The position numbers and the translations under genes were made by a program. Under the pieces are notes generated by a model. The model searched no databases. It saw only the letters and a list, made by a program, of their open reading frames with translations, and was not told where the DNA came from. Positions 8,816 through 18,694 of a stretch of DNA of 64,000 bases are shown here, piece by piece (the stretch's first letter is position 1; every line of letters starts with the position of its first letter). Location of the stretch: contig JAGKSB010000017.1 in the NCBI GenBank assembly GCA_017942165.1, positions 1 through 64,000 of the forward strand, read 5' to 3'. Origin of the DNA: Rhinopithecimicrobium faecis. Lineage in GTDB: Bacteria > Bacteroidota > Bacteroidia > Sphingobacteriales > Sphingobacteriaceae.

Positions 8816-9295
8816 TTATTTTTCGTTAGGTATCACTAACTCTTGTTCTTCTTTAACTGTTTGTAATACAATTGTCGTGCGTGTTGAGATAATACCTTCA
8901 ATTTTACCTAATGAATTACGCATTAAATCTACAAGACCTGTAGAATCCGAAGTACGCACTTTTATTAAGTAGCCGTCGTCTCCAGCAATATCATGTACCT
9001 CGAGTACTTCAGGTATCTCTGCTAAGGCTACACCCACTTTTTGATCACCAATAATATCATTTGATTTTATAAAAATAAAGGACAATAATTTTTGATCTAA
9101 TGCCGCGGGATTTATCTTAGCATGATATTTCAAAATAACATTCTTTTGCTCTAGCTTCTTCACGCGCTCTAAGATTGCTGAAGGTGCCATACCTAATTCA
9201 CGGGCGATATCAGCGTTATTTGTGCGGGCATTTGCCTGCATAATTCGTAAAATCTGATAATCGATTTGGTCTAAGCTAAATTCTACTTTTGTCAT
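8816..9295 (-). CDS. Lrp/AsnC-family transcriptional regulator
   Basis: An N-terminal winged helix-turn-helix (LDQIDYQILRIMQANARTNN, then DIARELGMAPSAILERVKKLE) is followed by the RAM ligand-binding domain (AALDQKLLSFIFIKSND, EVHDIAGDDGYLIKVRTSD). This is the standard 150-160-residue Lrp/AsnC layout. It probably senses an amino acid and controls its own operon with the EamA exporter. The ATG at 9295 (MTKVEFSLDQ) is preferred; a start at 9316 would add seven residues not expected in the family. Confidence 0.9.
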   Translation of the reverse strand: MTKVEFSLDQIDYQILRIMQANARTNNADIARELGMAPSAILERVKKLEQKNVILKYHAKINPAALDQKLLSFIFIKSNDIIGDQKVGVALAEIPEVLEVHDIAGDDGYLIKVRTSDSTGLVDLMRNSLGKIEGIISTRTTIVLQTVKEEQELVIPNEK

Positions 9296-9453
9296 ATTGA
9301 GTGCAAAGGTAAGCATTAAAGAATAATATTCAAAATAATTCTTTGTTAACTGAATATTATTCGGGCGTTAAGCTTTACGATTGAATATAATAGCATTATA
9401 ATATTTAATTTATTGATTGACAGTCAAATAGTTGTTTCAGAATTTAAGCCCCC

Positions 9454-9488
9454 AAAAAAGCCAATGCTTCCTAAGCATTGGCTTTTTT
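9454..9488. terminator. intrinsic terminator of the peptidase-like hydrolase gene
   Basis: A perfect 16-base stem (AAAAAAGCCAATGCTT) with a 3-base loop and T runs on both sides follows the gene that ends at 9509. Confidence 0.92.
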
Positions 9489-9508
9489 AAAAATCGGATG
9501 ATTTATAG

Positions 9509-11371
9509 CTATTTGAGAATAGGGAGCTCAATATAGGAGCTGTTATTCCTGTCATGGAAAATACGGTGCGTTGCTTTTTGAAAATCACTGGGCTGTGCTT
9601 CGTAGATATTCATAAATTTTTGCGGATTTCTATCTGCAAGTGGAAACCATGAGTTTTGAATTTGAACCATAATGCGGTGTCCCTTTTTAAAGGTGTGGCC
9701 GACATCGGGCAGCTCATAGGCTATTGTGGTCACCAGACCAGGCTCCATTGCTTTAGGTTGGGAAAAATTATCGCGGTATTTTCCACGCATAATCTCTCCA
9801 CGCACAAGCATCTGATAGCCGGCCATCAAAATGGAGGAACCCGGGTTATTAGGAGCATCTTCCGGATATACGTCGATCAGCTTAACGACATAGTCCGCAT
9901 CCGTACCCGAGGTGCTTACCCTAAGGTGCGCTTTTAAGGGGCCTGCTAAGGTAATGTCTTCCGTGAGGACGGACGTTTGATATACCTGAACGTCAGGTCT
10001 ATTAGCTGCAAAGCGTTGATCATCGATCATATACTCGCGTGTGCGATTCTGCAATACACCTCCCTGGTGTGGGACGGGTTTATTAGGGTCGCTGACATAT
10101 TCATCCCAGGAGTCCGTCCTTGCAACAGGCTCAAAACTCAGTCCTCCCTGCGCTTGCAAATAGAGTTTTTTAAATTCAATTTCATTAGGAGGCCAGTTAG
10201 TAAATTCTTTCCATTGATTAGACCCCGAAATAAATACCGTCGCTTCCGCATTGGTATAGCTTCCTTTACCTTTTAGATAGTGCTCAAAGAAAGGAAGTTC
10301 AAATTTCTCTTGGTAGGTCTTGCTCGTCTGTTGTTCAAACTGAATATCTCCCAAGGAGCTACCCTCAGAACGTACCCAGCCCCCGTGATACCATGGGCCA
10401 GCGACTAAGCTGACATGATTCTTTGGGCTTTGCTTATTAAGGCTTTTATAAGTTTCAAAAAGCCCATAGGCGTCTTCAGCATCGAATAATCCACCCACCA
10501 CTAAGACCGCAGGTTTCACCTGCTTAACATGGCGTAAAATCTCGCGTGCTGTCCAGAAACTATCCAGGTCAGGGTGCTTTTCAAGGTCGTTCCAGAATTT
10601 GATGCGATTTCCGAAATAGCGGTCTTTAAGATTTTTGATGGAGCCAGCTTCTAAAAAGAAGCGGTAAATATCTTTCGTAGGGAGCGTTAGCCATGGAGGG
10701 CCCTCAGCGGGAAGGATGGGTTTCGGGCGCTCCACACCAAAGGTGCTCATAAAGCGGAAAGCATCCGTTAGAAAAAGGGCACCACGGTGGTGAAAGTCGT
10801 CCCCACGATACCAATCCGTAACAGGCGCCTGTGGCGATACAGCCTTGAGTGCAGGATGAGCGTTAATTAAGGAGGCTGTTGCATAAAAGCCGGGGTACGA
10901 GATGCCGTAGATGCCTACGTTTCCATTTGTATTTTTTAGATTTTTTAACAACCAATCGATGGTGTCGTAGGTGTCGGTGCTTTCATCAATGCTATGGTTA
11001 TTTTCTGGGGTCATGGTAGGGCGGATATCTTCAAAATTTCCCTCCGACATCCATTTTCCACGAACATCCTGATAGACGAAGATATAGCCTGCTTTCATCA
11101 TTGCAGGAAAATTGCCCAATGACTTTTTATACTCTTCCCCATAGGGGGCAACAGTATAGGGTGTTCTATTCAGTAGAATAGGGAATTTCTCTTTCGTATG
11201 TTTGGGTTGATAGATGACGGTAAATAGTTTGGTGCCATCACGCATGGGAATAAGCTTCTCGGTCTTGGTATAATGCTCCCTAACATACGCGCCATCATCC
11301 TGCTGAGCAACGCTAATAAAAGGTAGGCAATATATCAAAAGAAAAGCTAAGAGGTAGTGTTTCTTTTGCAT
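9509..11371 (-). CDS. secreted CocE/NonD-family hydrolase (X-Pro dipeptidyl-peptidase-like)
   Basis: A clear signal peptide (YLLAFLLIYCLPFISVAQ) directs export. The alpha/beta-hydrolase domain has the nucleophile elbow GIYGISYPGFYA (Ser near residue 160), the start motif PMRDGTKLFTVIY, YQDVRGKWMSEG, and later VVGGLFDAEDAYG and AGPWYHGGW for the acid and His region. The C-terminal jelly-roll domain typical of X-Pro peptidase/CocE esterases follows (PLKAHLRVSTSGTDADYVVKLIDV). The true substrate may be a peptide, ester or beta-lactam-like compound. It is a single gene flanked by terminators. Confidence 0.88.
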   Translation of the reverse strand: MQKKHYLLAFLLIYCLPFISVAQQDDGAYVREHYTKTEKLIPMRDGTKLFTVIYQPKHTKEKFPILLNRTPYTVAPYGEEYKKSLGNFPAMMKAGYIFVYQDVRGKWMSEGNFEDIRPTMTPENNHSIDESTDTYDTIDWLLKNLKNTNGNVGIYGISYPGFYATASLINAHPALKAVSPQAPVTDWYRGDDFHHRGALFLTDAFRFMSTFGVERPKPILPAEGPPWLTLPTKDIYRFFLEAGSIKNLKDRYFGNRIKFWNDLEKHPDLDSFWTAREILRHVKQVKPAVLVVGGLFDAEDAYGLFETYKSLNKQSPKNHVSLVAGPWYHGGWVRSEGSSLGDIQFEQQTSKTYQEKFELPFFEHYLKGKGSYTNAEATVFISGSNQWKEFTNWPPNEIEFKKLYLQAQGGLSFEPVARTDSWDEYVSDPNKPVPHQGGVLQNRTREYMIDDQRFAANRPDVQVYQTSVLTEDITLAGPLKAHLRVSTSGTDADYVVKLIDVYPEDAPNNPGSSILMAGYQMLVRGEIMRGKYRDNFSQPKAMEPGLVTTIAYELPDVGHTFKKGHRIMVQIQNSWFPLADRNPQKFMNIYEAQPSDFQKATHRIFHDRNNSSYIELPILK

Positions 11372-11429
11372 AAGCTGATTTAGATTTCTATAAAACTACT
11401 AAAAATCTAAATCTTTTTAAGGATTAATT

Positions 11430-11966
11430 TTATTCCCCTAGCTCTGAGGGTTTTATAAGGCCTACTTTGACGCGTAGATTGTAAATTAACCTGCGTGTGC
11501 TAAGGGTAATTATCAAACCGATAAAACAGCCTAAAGTCACCGAAATAAAGCGTTCTAACGCCCCCATATAAGTATGAATCTCCTGCTCATGTACTAGCAC
11601 GATCACAATGGCGACCATCGCAGTACGTGCCACGGCAAGGATATTTAGGAGTTTACAAATGATAATCGCGGAGAATATACCGATAAACATCATCCAAAAT
11701 TCCGAGGCCTTTAAGGTGTAGCAGATTAAACCAATGGCAGAACCAATAAAATTTGATTTCGTACGGTCTATTGCAAGCTGCTCGGAGTCTTTTTCATCTG
11801 GCGATATGACAAGGAAAATAGATATCATCGTCCAGACGGTCGGAAATTCTGGAAATTCTTTATAAATTACAAAACCTAGCAAGAAGCCAATTAACACACG
11901 AATACTGTATATTATAAGATTGGATCCTAAGCTGTACCGAAGTATGGTTTGTTTCACTTGGGTCAT
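11430..11966 (-). CDS. FUSC/aromatic-acid-exporter-like small membrane protein
   Basis: The protein has 178 residues with about five hydrophobic helices arranged as in the N-terminal half of FUSC (aromatic acid exporter) proteins: VLIGFLLGFVIYKEFPEFP, then VWTMISIFLVISPDEKDS, then a repeated ERFISVTLGCFIGLIITL. It lacks the soluble C-terminal part of full-length exporters. It lies 58 bases before the CocE-like gene on the same strand. Function unknown; assignment by pattern only. Confidence 0.7.
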   Translation of the reverse strand: MTQVKQTILRYSLGSNLIIYSIRVLIGFLLGFVIYKEFPEFPTVWTMISIFLVISPDEKDSEQLAIDRTKSNFIGSAIGLICYTLKASEFWMMFIGIFSAIIICKLLNILAVARTAMVAIVIVLVHEQEIHTYMGALERFISVTLGCFIGLIITLSTRRLIYNLRVKVGLIKPSELGE

Positions 11967-12150
11967 GAATGGTATTTAGTGGTAATAAGTTATTACATAC
12001 AAAAATAGGTGCTATCATTGACATATAAAAATTTAATCAATGCGTGATTGTGCGTTTTCTTAAATAAATATGTAAAAACAATTAGAAAGATGGTTTTTTT
12101 AAAGGTGAAATTCAGTAGATTTGTTATTCTATTCTATAAATAAAACTAAC

Positions 12151-15069
12151 GTGAAGGAAATTCAATTATTTGAGAAATTAGCTGCAAGCTTGCAAGGCGA
12201 TTTATTCTTTGATAAATCAGCGGCACATCATACCGTGCGTTTAGCGTATTCAACGGACGCTTCAGTGTATCAAGAGCTTCCTATTGCTGTGGCGATTCCA
12301 AAGTCCATAGCTGATATAAAATCCTTACTTTCTTTTGCGAAAGAACAGCAGCTTACCGTGGTCCCTCGGACCGCAGGAACTTCCCTTGCGGGGCAGGTTG
12401 TCAGTGCAGGAATCATTATGGATGTCTCTAAGCATTTTAACCAAATCTTAGAATTAAATGTAGAAGAAAAATGGGTGCGTGTGCAGCCCGGCGTTATTCG
12501 GGATGATTTAAATAATTACCTGAAAGCATTTGGCTTGATGTTCGGTCCAGAGACTTCTACAGCCTCACGTGCGATGGTGGGCGGCATGATTGGCAACAAC
12601 TCCTCCGGTCTACACTCAATTGTATGGGGCGATACCCGTGAAAATCTGATCGCAGCACAAGTGCTCTTAGATGATAACTCTGAGGTGGAGTTTACCACGC
12701 TATCCCAAGAAGCATATTTCAAAAAATTGATCCAAAAGGACCGCGAGGGCGTTATATATCGCCAGCTAAATGCACTTATTACCTCACCAAAGAATAAGGC
12801 CGCTATTGCTGCAGGCTATCCTAAGCAATCCATTACACGTAGAAATACCGGGTACGCCCTAGACTATCTCATAGAAGAAGAGCGTCCTTTTAATATGTGT
12901 AATCTATTGGCCGGTTCGGAAGGTACCTTAGCGGTGATCACAGAGGCGAAATTAAAGTTATTACCACTGCCACCAAAAGAACTAGGGCTACTGTGTGTGC
13001 ACTTTGAAGACATGATATCCTGTATGCATGGGAATGTCGTAGCCTTAGCACATCAACCCGAAGCTTCAGAATTAGTAGACAAATATATTCTTGATTTTAC
13101 GGATGGGCATCCGACGTATCAGTACAACAGATTTTTTATTGAAGGAGATCCACAAGCGCTCTTAATTATTGAGTTCCGTGGTGATACAGCTGCAGAGGTT
13201 GCAGCTAAAGCGGCAGCCCTACGCGCAGACCTAGAAAGTCAGCAGCTGGGCTATGCGTACCCTTATATTACGGGGCCACAGACCAACTTGGTTTGGGATG
13301 TGCGTAAAGCAGGTTTGGGATTAATCCGGAATCTTCCAGGCGATAGCCAACCAGTCAATCTAATTGAAGATTGTGCCGTTTCCCCGGAAGATCTTCCAGC
13401 ATATGTCGCTGATATACAGCAAATGTTAAAAGAAGAGGGTGTTCATGCCTCTTACTACGCACATGCGGGGGCTGGGGAGTTGCATATTGAGCCTTTTGTA
13501 AACTTAAAAACGGAGGCTGGTAAGAAGACCTTCCGTTCGATCTTGGAGCGTACCACGGATTTAGTGATAAAATATAATGGTTCCCTTTCTGGGGAGCATG
13601 GTGATGGTCGTCTCCGCGGTGAATTTATTGGTAAAGTACTCGGCGAGGAGGTTTACACCTTATTAGAAGAGGTGAAGCAGATATTCGACCCCCAAGGTGT
13701 ATTCAATGCCAATAAAATTGTTAATACTCCGCCCATGGACACCGCCTTACGTTACGATAATAATCAGAACCGTACGGATATAAAGACTTACTTTGATTTC
13801 TCTAAGGATGAGAGCATTCTACGTTTAGCAGAAAAATGCTCCGGCTCTGGTGACTGCCGAAAGACAGAAATTACTGGAGGCACAATGTGTCCATCATTTA
13901 TGGCTACGCGCGATGAAAAGGATACCACACGTGCAAGAGCAAATATGCTTCGTCAGTTTTTAACGAACTCCACAAAGACAAACCGCTTTGATCATGAAGA
14001 GTTAAAAGAAGTGATGGACTTATGCTTAAGCTGTAAAGGTTGTAAGACAGAATGCCCTTCCTCGGTGGATGTCGCGAAGATGAAAGCGGAGTTTTTGCAG
14101 CACTATTACGATGCGCACGGGGCTTCATTCCGAGCACATGTGATTGCTAATTTCACTTACTCGCAGCAATTGGGATCTTTCGTGGCACCCTTATATAATT
14201 TTATCGTGAAGAATAGTATTCTTTCAGGTATTGTTAAGAAGACAATTGGATTTGCGCCATCGCGCTCACTACCAACGGTTGCAGGAACGACACTTTCAGC
14301 ATGGGTGAAAAAACAGAAACCCCTGGTTGCAGCGCGCCGTCGGGTATACCTATTTTCCGATGAATTTACAGAGTATAACGATGCCGAAATAGGTATGACA
14401 GCCTATAAATTGCTGACAGCCCTCGGCTATGAGGTCATTATTCCTAAGCATATTCAGTCTGGCCGTACATACCTTTCAAAAGGATTTGTAAAAGAAGCAA
14501 AGAAAATAGCCAACAAAAATATTAATTTCCTAAAAGACCTTATTACTGCGGAGACACCCCTTTTAGGTATTGAGCCTTCAGGCATTATAACATTTAGAGA
14601 TGAGTATTTATCGTTAGTGGAAGCTGATTTGTTTAGCGCAGCACAGCGCGTGGCGAAGCATGCCTTAATGATTGATGAATTTCTAGTAAGTGAAATAAAA
14701 GCTGGCCATATTAAACAAGCGCAGTTTACACAAGAAGCTAAAAACATTAAGCTCCACGGTCACTGTTATCAAAAAGCTTTTCACCTGGTACAGGCTACAG
14801 AAACGCTATTATCATTCCCTGAAAACTTCCAGGTGGAGGTGATACCTTCCGGATGTTGTGGTATGGCAGGCTCTTTTGGCTATGAAAAGGAACATTTTGA
14901 TGTATCTATGAAAGTGGCGGAATTGGTCTTGCTACCCGCAGTAAGAGCTGCCGCACCGAGCACCTTAATTGCTGCCGCAGGAACTTCCTGCAGGCATCAG
15001 ATTAAAGACGGTGTAGGACGTAAATCCTATCATCCCGTAGAAATTCTATATGATGCATTAATTAAATAA
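12151..15069 (+). CDS. FAD-linked oxidase fused to 4Fe-4S/CCG domains (D-lactate/glycolate dehydrogenase type)
   Basis: This fusion of about 970 residues has an N-terminal FAD-binding PCMH domain (VVPRTAGTSLAGQVVSAG; LLAGSEGTLAVITEAKL), an FAD-oxidase C domain (GSLSGEHGDGRLRGEFIG), a ferredoxin-like cluster region (LCLSCKGCKTECPSSVDV) and a C-terminal part with cysteine motifs (HGHCYQKA; PSGCCGMAGSFGYEKEH). Such proteins oxidise D-2-hydroxy acids such as D-lactate and pass electrons to the chain. No ATG is available near the expected N-terminus: GTG at 12151 (VKEIQLFEKL) is chosen, and TTG at 12121 is possible. Confidence 0.87.
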   Translation: MKEIQLFEKLAASLQGDLFFDKSAAHHTVRLAYSTDASVYQELPIAVAIPKSIADIKSLLSFAKEQQLTVVPRTAGTSLAGQVVSAGIIMDVSKHFNQILELNVEEKWVRVQPGVIRDDLNNYLKAFGLMFGPETSTASRAMVGGMIGNNSSGLHSIVWGDTRENLIAAQVLLDDNSEVEFTTLSQEAYFKKLIQKDREGVIYRQLNALITSPKNKAAIAAGYPKQSITRRNTGYALDYLIEEERPFNMCNLLAGSEGTLAVITEAKLKLLPLPPKELGLLCVHFEDMISCMHGNVVALAHQPEASELVDKYILDFTDGHPTYQYNRFFIEGDPQALLIIEFRGDTAAEVAAKAAALRADLESQQLGYAYPYITGPQTNLVWDVRKAGLGLIRNLPGDSQPVNLIEDCAVSPEDLPAYVADIQQMLKEEGVHASYYAHAGAGELHIEPFVNLKTEAGKKTFRSILERTTDLVIKYNGSLSGEHGDGRLRGEFIGKVLGEEVYTLLEEVKQIFDPQGVFNANKIVNTPPMDTALRYDNNQNRTDIKTYFDFSKDESILRLAEKCSGSGDCRKTEITGGTMCPSFMATRDEKDTTRARANMLRQFLTNSTKTNRFDHEELKEVMDLCLSCKGCKTECPSSVDVAKMKAEFLQHYYDAHGASFRAHVIANFTYSQQLGSFVAPLYNFIVKNSILSGIVKKTIGFAPSRSLPTVAGTTLSAWVKKQKPLVAARRRVYLFSDEFTEYNDAEIGMTAYKLLTALGYEVIIPKHIQSGRTYLSKGFVKEAKKIANKNINFLKDLITAETPLLGIEPSGIITFRDEYLSLVEADLFSAAQRVAKHALMIDEFLVSEIKAGHIKQAQFTQEAKNIKLHGHCYQKAFHLVQATETLLSFPENFQVEVIPSGCCGMAGSFGYEKEHFDVSMKVAELVLLPAVRAAAPSTLIAAAGTSCRHQIKDGVGRKSYHPVEILYDALIK

Positions 15070-15075
15070 TCTATG

Positions 15076-15103
15076 AAAGGCGAGCTATTACTCGCCTTTT
15101 TTT
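15076..15103 (+). terminator. intrinsic terminator of the FAD oxidase gene
   Basis: The stem AAAGGCGAG with its complement and a 6-base loop is followed by a T run just after the stop. Confidence 0.9.
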
Positions 15104-15169
15104 AATATATTTAAGAGAGCATCATATGGAATTACCATAATTTTTTCATCTTATTAAGTAAAAAAGCAT

Positions 15170-15790
15170 ATGCAAATAATGAAAATAATATTAGCAGCCG
15201 GCACCCTGCTGAGCTGTGTAGCCTGTGGGGGTCAAACTGGCGATACGAAAGGTGTAAAAGACACCTTAAATTTAGTGGAGCTGACAAATACGGCAAACAG
15301 CGGGGGGAGACATTTTTTTCTTCGTATTGTTAATGAGCGATTGACAGATAGCTCCGTGGTGTATACCGTGAAGTCACTTTATGAGAAAGATACCGTAGGC
15401 TTGAATTTTGAATTTAGCAATAACATTCCTGCAGGCGTAAAGACAGATGGCACGGTGGATGAACAACAGGGATTCTCCGAAGGAAGCCTAAAGATTTCGA
15501 GCATAGGCCTGGAGTCTGATAAGTTTGTCAAAGCATTATCCACGCTCTTAAATACGGGGTCTCCTACGAAGATGACAGATAAGGTTATTATGCCTACCGT
15601 ATATTCTTCCAATAAAGTCGCTGTAGACCTCTCGAAAATCGCTACCTACAGTTTTAAAATATTTATCCCTAATGTGACACAGGTTCCAGCAGAGTTATTC
15701 TTTAAGCTAGACCTTTACAAGAAGTCAATTGAATTCTCGGAAAAGTCGCCAGAATTTAGAGCGGGGCTCGTCGCAGCCTTCACGGAATAA
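15170..15790 (+). CDS. uncharacterised lipoprotein
   Basis: A short signal with a lipobox (LLSCVACGGQ) marks it as a lipoprotein. The remaining roughly 180 residues show no motif that I recognise. They look like a beta-rich domain, with phrases such as HFFLRIVNERLTDSSVVYTV. The gene is flanked by terminators on both sides, so it is a single transcription unit. A second ATG at 15179 would leave the same signal. Confidence 0.72.
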   Translation: MQIMKIILAAGTLLSCVACGGQTGDTKGVKDTLNLVELTNTANSGGRHFFLRIVNERLTDSSVVYTVKSLYEKDTVGLNFEFSNNIPAGVKTDGTVDEQQGFSEGSLKISSIGLESDKFVKALSTLLNTGSPTKMTDKVIMPTVYSSNKVAVDLSKIATYSFKIFIPNVTQVPAELFFKLDLYKKSIEFSEKSPEFRAGLVAAFTE

Positions 15791-15795
15791 AAAAC

Positions 15796-15830
15796 AAAAA
15801 GCTGTACCATCTAGATGGTACAGCTTTTTT
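15796..15830. terminator. bidirectional intrinsic terminator
   Basis: A near-perfect palindrome, stem AAAAAGCTGTACCATCT with its complement, has A and T runs at its ends. It separates the convergent lipoprotein and DUF5686 genes. Confidence 0.93.
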
Positions 15831-15851
15831 GTTTCATAGGATTTAATATTT

Positions 15852-18431
15852 TTAAAAGTCTATTTTAAAGCGTGCTCTAAAACCCCATTTCGGAGCATTC
15901 GGGTGATCCAAATAGTTTATTCTTCTAACCATATCCACACGCAGTATTTTGAATATATTCGTTAAGCCTACGGAAGCTTCCATATAAGGTGCTGAACCGA
16001 AGGTATAGGACGTTTGCTCCGCTTTATCATTCTGTTGGAACTCGAATAAACTCGGGTTAAAGTCCGGGTTATTTTCTTTACGTAAGCCTCCATAGATCGC
16101 TTTGAAAGAAAATACTTCACGCCATTTCAAACGTTTTATCAGAGGCGTTTTATTTAAGATAAAACCATTCATATAATACTGAATATTAACGGCAGCATGG
16201 TGGTCAGACACAAACTCTAAGAAGTTCATTAAGTTGTATGAATTCAGCTGATAAGCATAAGTCTGATTGGCTCTATGAATCGTTAGGAATGGAAAAGGAA
16301 TATCCTTTCCAGCAATATACGTTCCATCTAAGGTAACATCAGCATAGCCAAATTGAGATAAATAAACACGCTTAAATGCCGAAGCTGAGAAGTTGTGGTA
16401 AGCATATTCTCCTTGCATCACATCTTTTAATCCAGCCGTATAGGATAAATTAAAGATGGGGTACGGGTTGAAGATTGGCGTACGGTATAATTTACCTTGG
16501 TAAAATTCCTCATTTGGAGCATAACGGATGCCTACAGATAGTTCCGTAGAATTTAATTCTTGGAAATACCGGTAAGAACCATCTTCCTGTTCTGTTTTAT
16601 ATGTTAAAGATCCCGCAGGTGACTGCTTAGTCTTATTGAAGCCTAGATTTATGGAAAGGTGGTTTTCAAATTCCTTTCTGTAATCTACGCGGTAGACATC
16701 GTTATAGATATAACTTTCATTTTCCCCACGTTTGAAGGATAGTAGAAAATTGTCCTCTTGAATAAATTCTAAACTCTGCCCAGGAATCTTTGTGTCTCTT
16801 TGAAAGGAGGCACGAATATAATGCTGAGGGAAGGAGTATACAGATTTATTATTAAAAGCGTATGTTCCTGAGAGAAAATATTTCCATTTCTCATCCTTAA
16901 AGCCATAAGCAGCATATGTTTCCGCATAGAAACGTTTACTAAAACTTTCTGTCGTTCTACCACCAAGGCGCAATCTAAATCCTTCCACCGGGTTGAAGCT
17001 GTAAAAAGTATTTACAGGACCTACTTCCACAGGGCCAAATTGCTTATATCCAGATAACACCAAGGCTGCGATATCCATAAATCTTCGAAAAGAAGGCATG
17101 GACTGTAGCGTATCTAAGTTATGGTAGATCTTTAGCTCATTAGCTAACAAGGGAGTCTGACGCTTTTGAGCCCAGAAAGTAGGATCTGACTTCTTTTCTT
17201 CCGTGTAGGCGATAACTTTGTCCGGGCCCTCATAAATGCTATCAGGAAGAGCGATGCCGGATTTATAATCTTTAAAGTTTACCGTTCTATTTCCTTTGAT
17301 CCCTTTACCGTTATCGGTGATTGCAAAATCAATACCTAAAGAACTTTTTGTTAAGTAAAAACGATTATTGGCATCCTTATCAAACTTTAAGTCTACATTA
17401 AGATCCCGTACAAAATTTAAATTAATATCTTCAGTGACGCCCAATGCAGCTTCCGATACAGCGTAATTTCCATCTAACGTTACATACAACTTACCTTTAA
17501 AGAGTAAATCGGATTTATTCCGAGGGAAGAAGCTTAACTCGACCAAGTTAGGCTGCACCGTCTTAATCGTATCTGTAATATAAAAGCGATAAAATGAAGG
17601 CGCTGAGTTGGCTATTGGACTTAAAAACTGATTCGTTAAGAGCGTGATATTGTTGTCATAAATATCTACTTCCTCATACAATTTATTGAAGTATGCTGAA
17701 ATCCCATTATTATCGACAAATTTAGGGTCAAACTGAGCGCGTTGATGTCCTAGCACAATTTCTTTACGCTTATTAGGGTCTTTTCTATAATATACTTGAG
17801 CTACTTTCTCCTCAATAAAGGCTGGTAGGTAGTATTTATTCGCAGTCTTTGCCGAGTCATCCGTTTCAAATAAGAACTGATAATTCTTAAATACCTTCCG
17901 GTTGACGAATTTCTCCGAAAGATTACTTAGGCCTAAAGATATTTTCTCGTATTGCTCATATTGCGCGTACTGCTGACCTGTCAAGCGATTTTTATCTTTA
18001 TGCTCAATTACTTTACGGATGAGGGCTACAGCAGGATTATCCTTATTAGAATATTTTCTCTTCGGCGCCTTGATGACCACTTCACCTAAGAGGTTATCCT
18101 GAGATACTAAGGAAACATCGATCGTTTGCGTGGGAGCTGTTGTCAGGACGATATCTTTGCTATCATAGCCTATATAGGAAACTCTAATTTTTGTATAGTT
18201 GCCATTAATTTTAAGTTGATATTGGCCATTATCATTTGTTTGCGTGCTATTACCTACAGGGGCGCCAATAACGGCAATGGTAGCTCGTGGTATAGGCTGC
18301 TTGCTATCGTCTGCAATAACGGTCCCTTTTAATAGCAACTGTTGAGCAACGGCATTTAACGTCAACAAGGAAAACAGGATACCTAAAAAAAGGACCTGTA
18401 TCTTATTTTTCCAAAGTTTAGGAGTGTTCAT
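15852..18431 (-). CDS. outer-membrane protein, carboxypeptidase-regulatory-like domain plus DUF5686
   Basis: A signal peptide (LFLGILFSLLTLNAVAQ) is followed by a carboxypeptidase-D regulatory-like beta-sandwich (LKGTVIADDSKQPIPRATIA ... YIGYDSKDIVL, about residues 30-115), the same plug-preceding domain found in SusC-like proteins. The rest matches the DUF5686 family of Bacteroidota: an N-terminal globular part (KNRLTGQQYAQYEQYEKI) and a long C-terminal region of alternating aromatic beta-strands ending in F (FRARFKIDF), as expected of an outer-membrane barrel. Function is unknown in the family. Confidence 0.88.
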   Translation of the reverse strand: MNTPKLWKNKIQVLFLGILFSLLTLNAVAQQLLLKGTVIADDSKQPIPRATIAVIGAPVGNSTQTNDNGQYQLKINGNYTKIRVSYIGYDSKDIVLTTAPTQTIDVSLVSQDNLLGEVVIKAPKRKYSNKDNPAVALIRKVIEHKDKNRLTGQQYAQYEQYEKISLGLSNLSEKFVNRKVFKNYQFLFETDDSAKTANKYYLPAFIEEKVAQVYYRKDPNKRKEIVLGHQRAQFDPKFVDNNGISAYFNKLYEEVDIYDNNITLLTNQFLSPIANSAPSFYRFYITDTIKTVQPNLVELSFFPRNKSDLLFKGKLYVTLDGNYAVSEAALGVTEDINLNFVRDLNVDLKFDKDANNRFYLTKSSLGIDFAITDNGKGIKGNRTVNFKDYKSGIALPDSIYEGPDKVIAYTEEKKSDPTFWAQKRQTPLLANELKIYHNLDTLQSMPSFRRFMDIAALVLSGYKQFGPVEVGPVNTFYSFNPVEGFRLRLGGRTTESFSKRFYAETYAAYGFKDEKWKYFLSGTYAFNNKSVYSFPQHYIRASFQRDTKIPGQSLEFIQEDNFLLSFKRGENESYIYNDVYRVDYRKEFENHLSINLGFNKTKQSPAGSLTYKTEQEDGSYRYFQELNSTELSVGIRYAPNEEFYQGKLYRTPIFNPYPIFNLSYTAGLKDVMQGEYAYHNFSASAFKRVYLSQFGYADVTLDGTYIAGKDIPFPFLTIHRANQTYAYQLNSYNLMNFLEFVSDHHAAVNIQYYMNGFILNKTPLIKRLKWREVFSFKAIYGGLRKENNPDFNPSLFEFQQNDKAEQTSYTFGSAPYMEASVGLTNIFKILRVDMVRRINYLDHPNAPKWGFRARFKIDF

Positions 18432-18694
18432 ATTTATTATATCAACTTAATTCTGCTTTACGCATGGCTAAAAAACTTAATTTCTGACTTTTTAACCATT
18501 TTGTTCTAAATATTCGAGTACAAATTAACACATTTTTTATATCACTAGAAAGTAATTTTAAGTTTACTTTAAGTCGCTACAGACCACATCACTAACTTTA
18601 TTCATTAAAACAGTGTTTAAACAAGTTTTGTTTCATTGTACACCTATATAACGTTTATTTTTTGACATTCGCGTGAATTATATGGTAAAGAATG

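Noticed and set aside
9417..9427. TTGACAGTCAA shared with 26988-27002 as a possible common operator.
   Set aside because: Only two copies, a short palindrome, and unrelated neighbouring genes; chance is not excluded.
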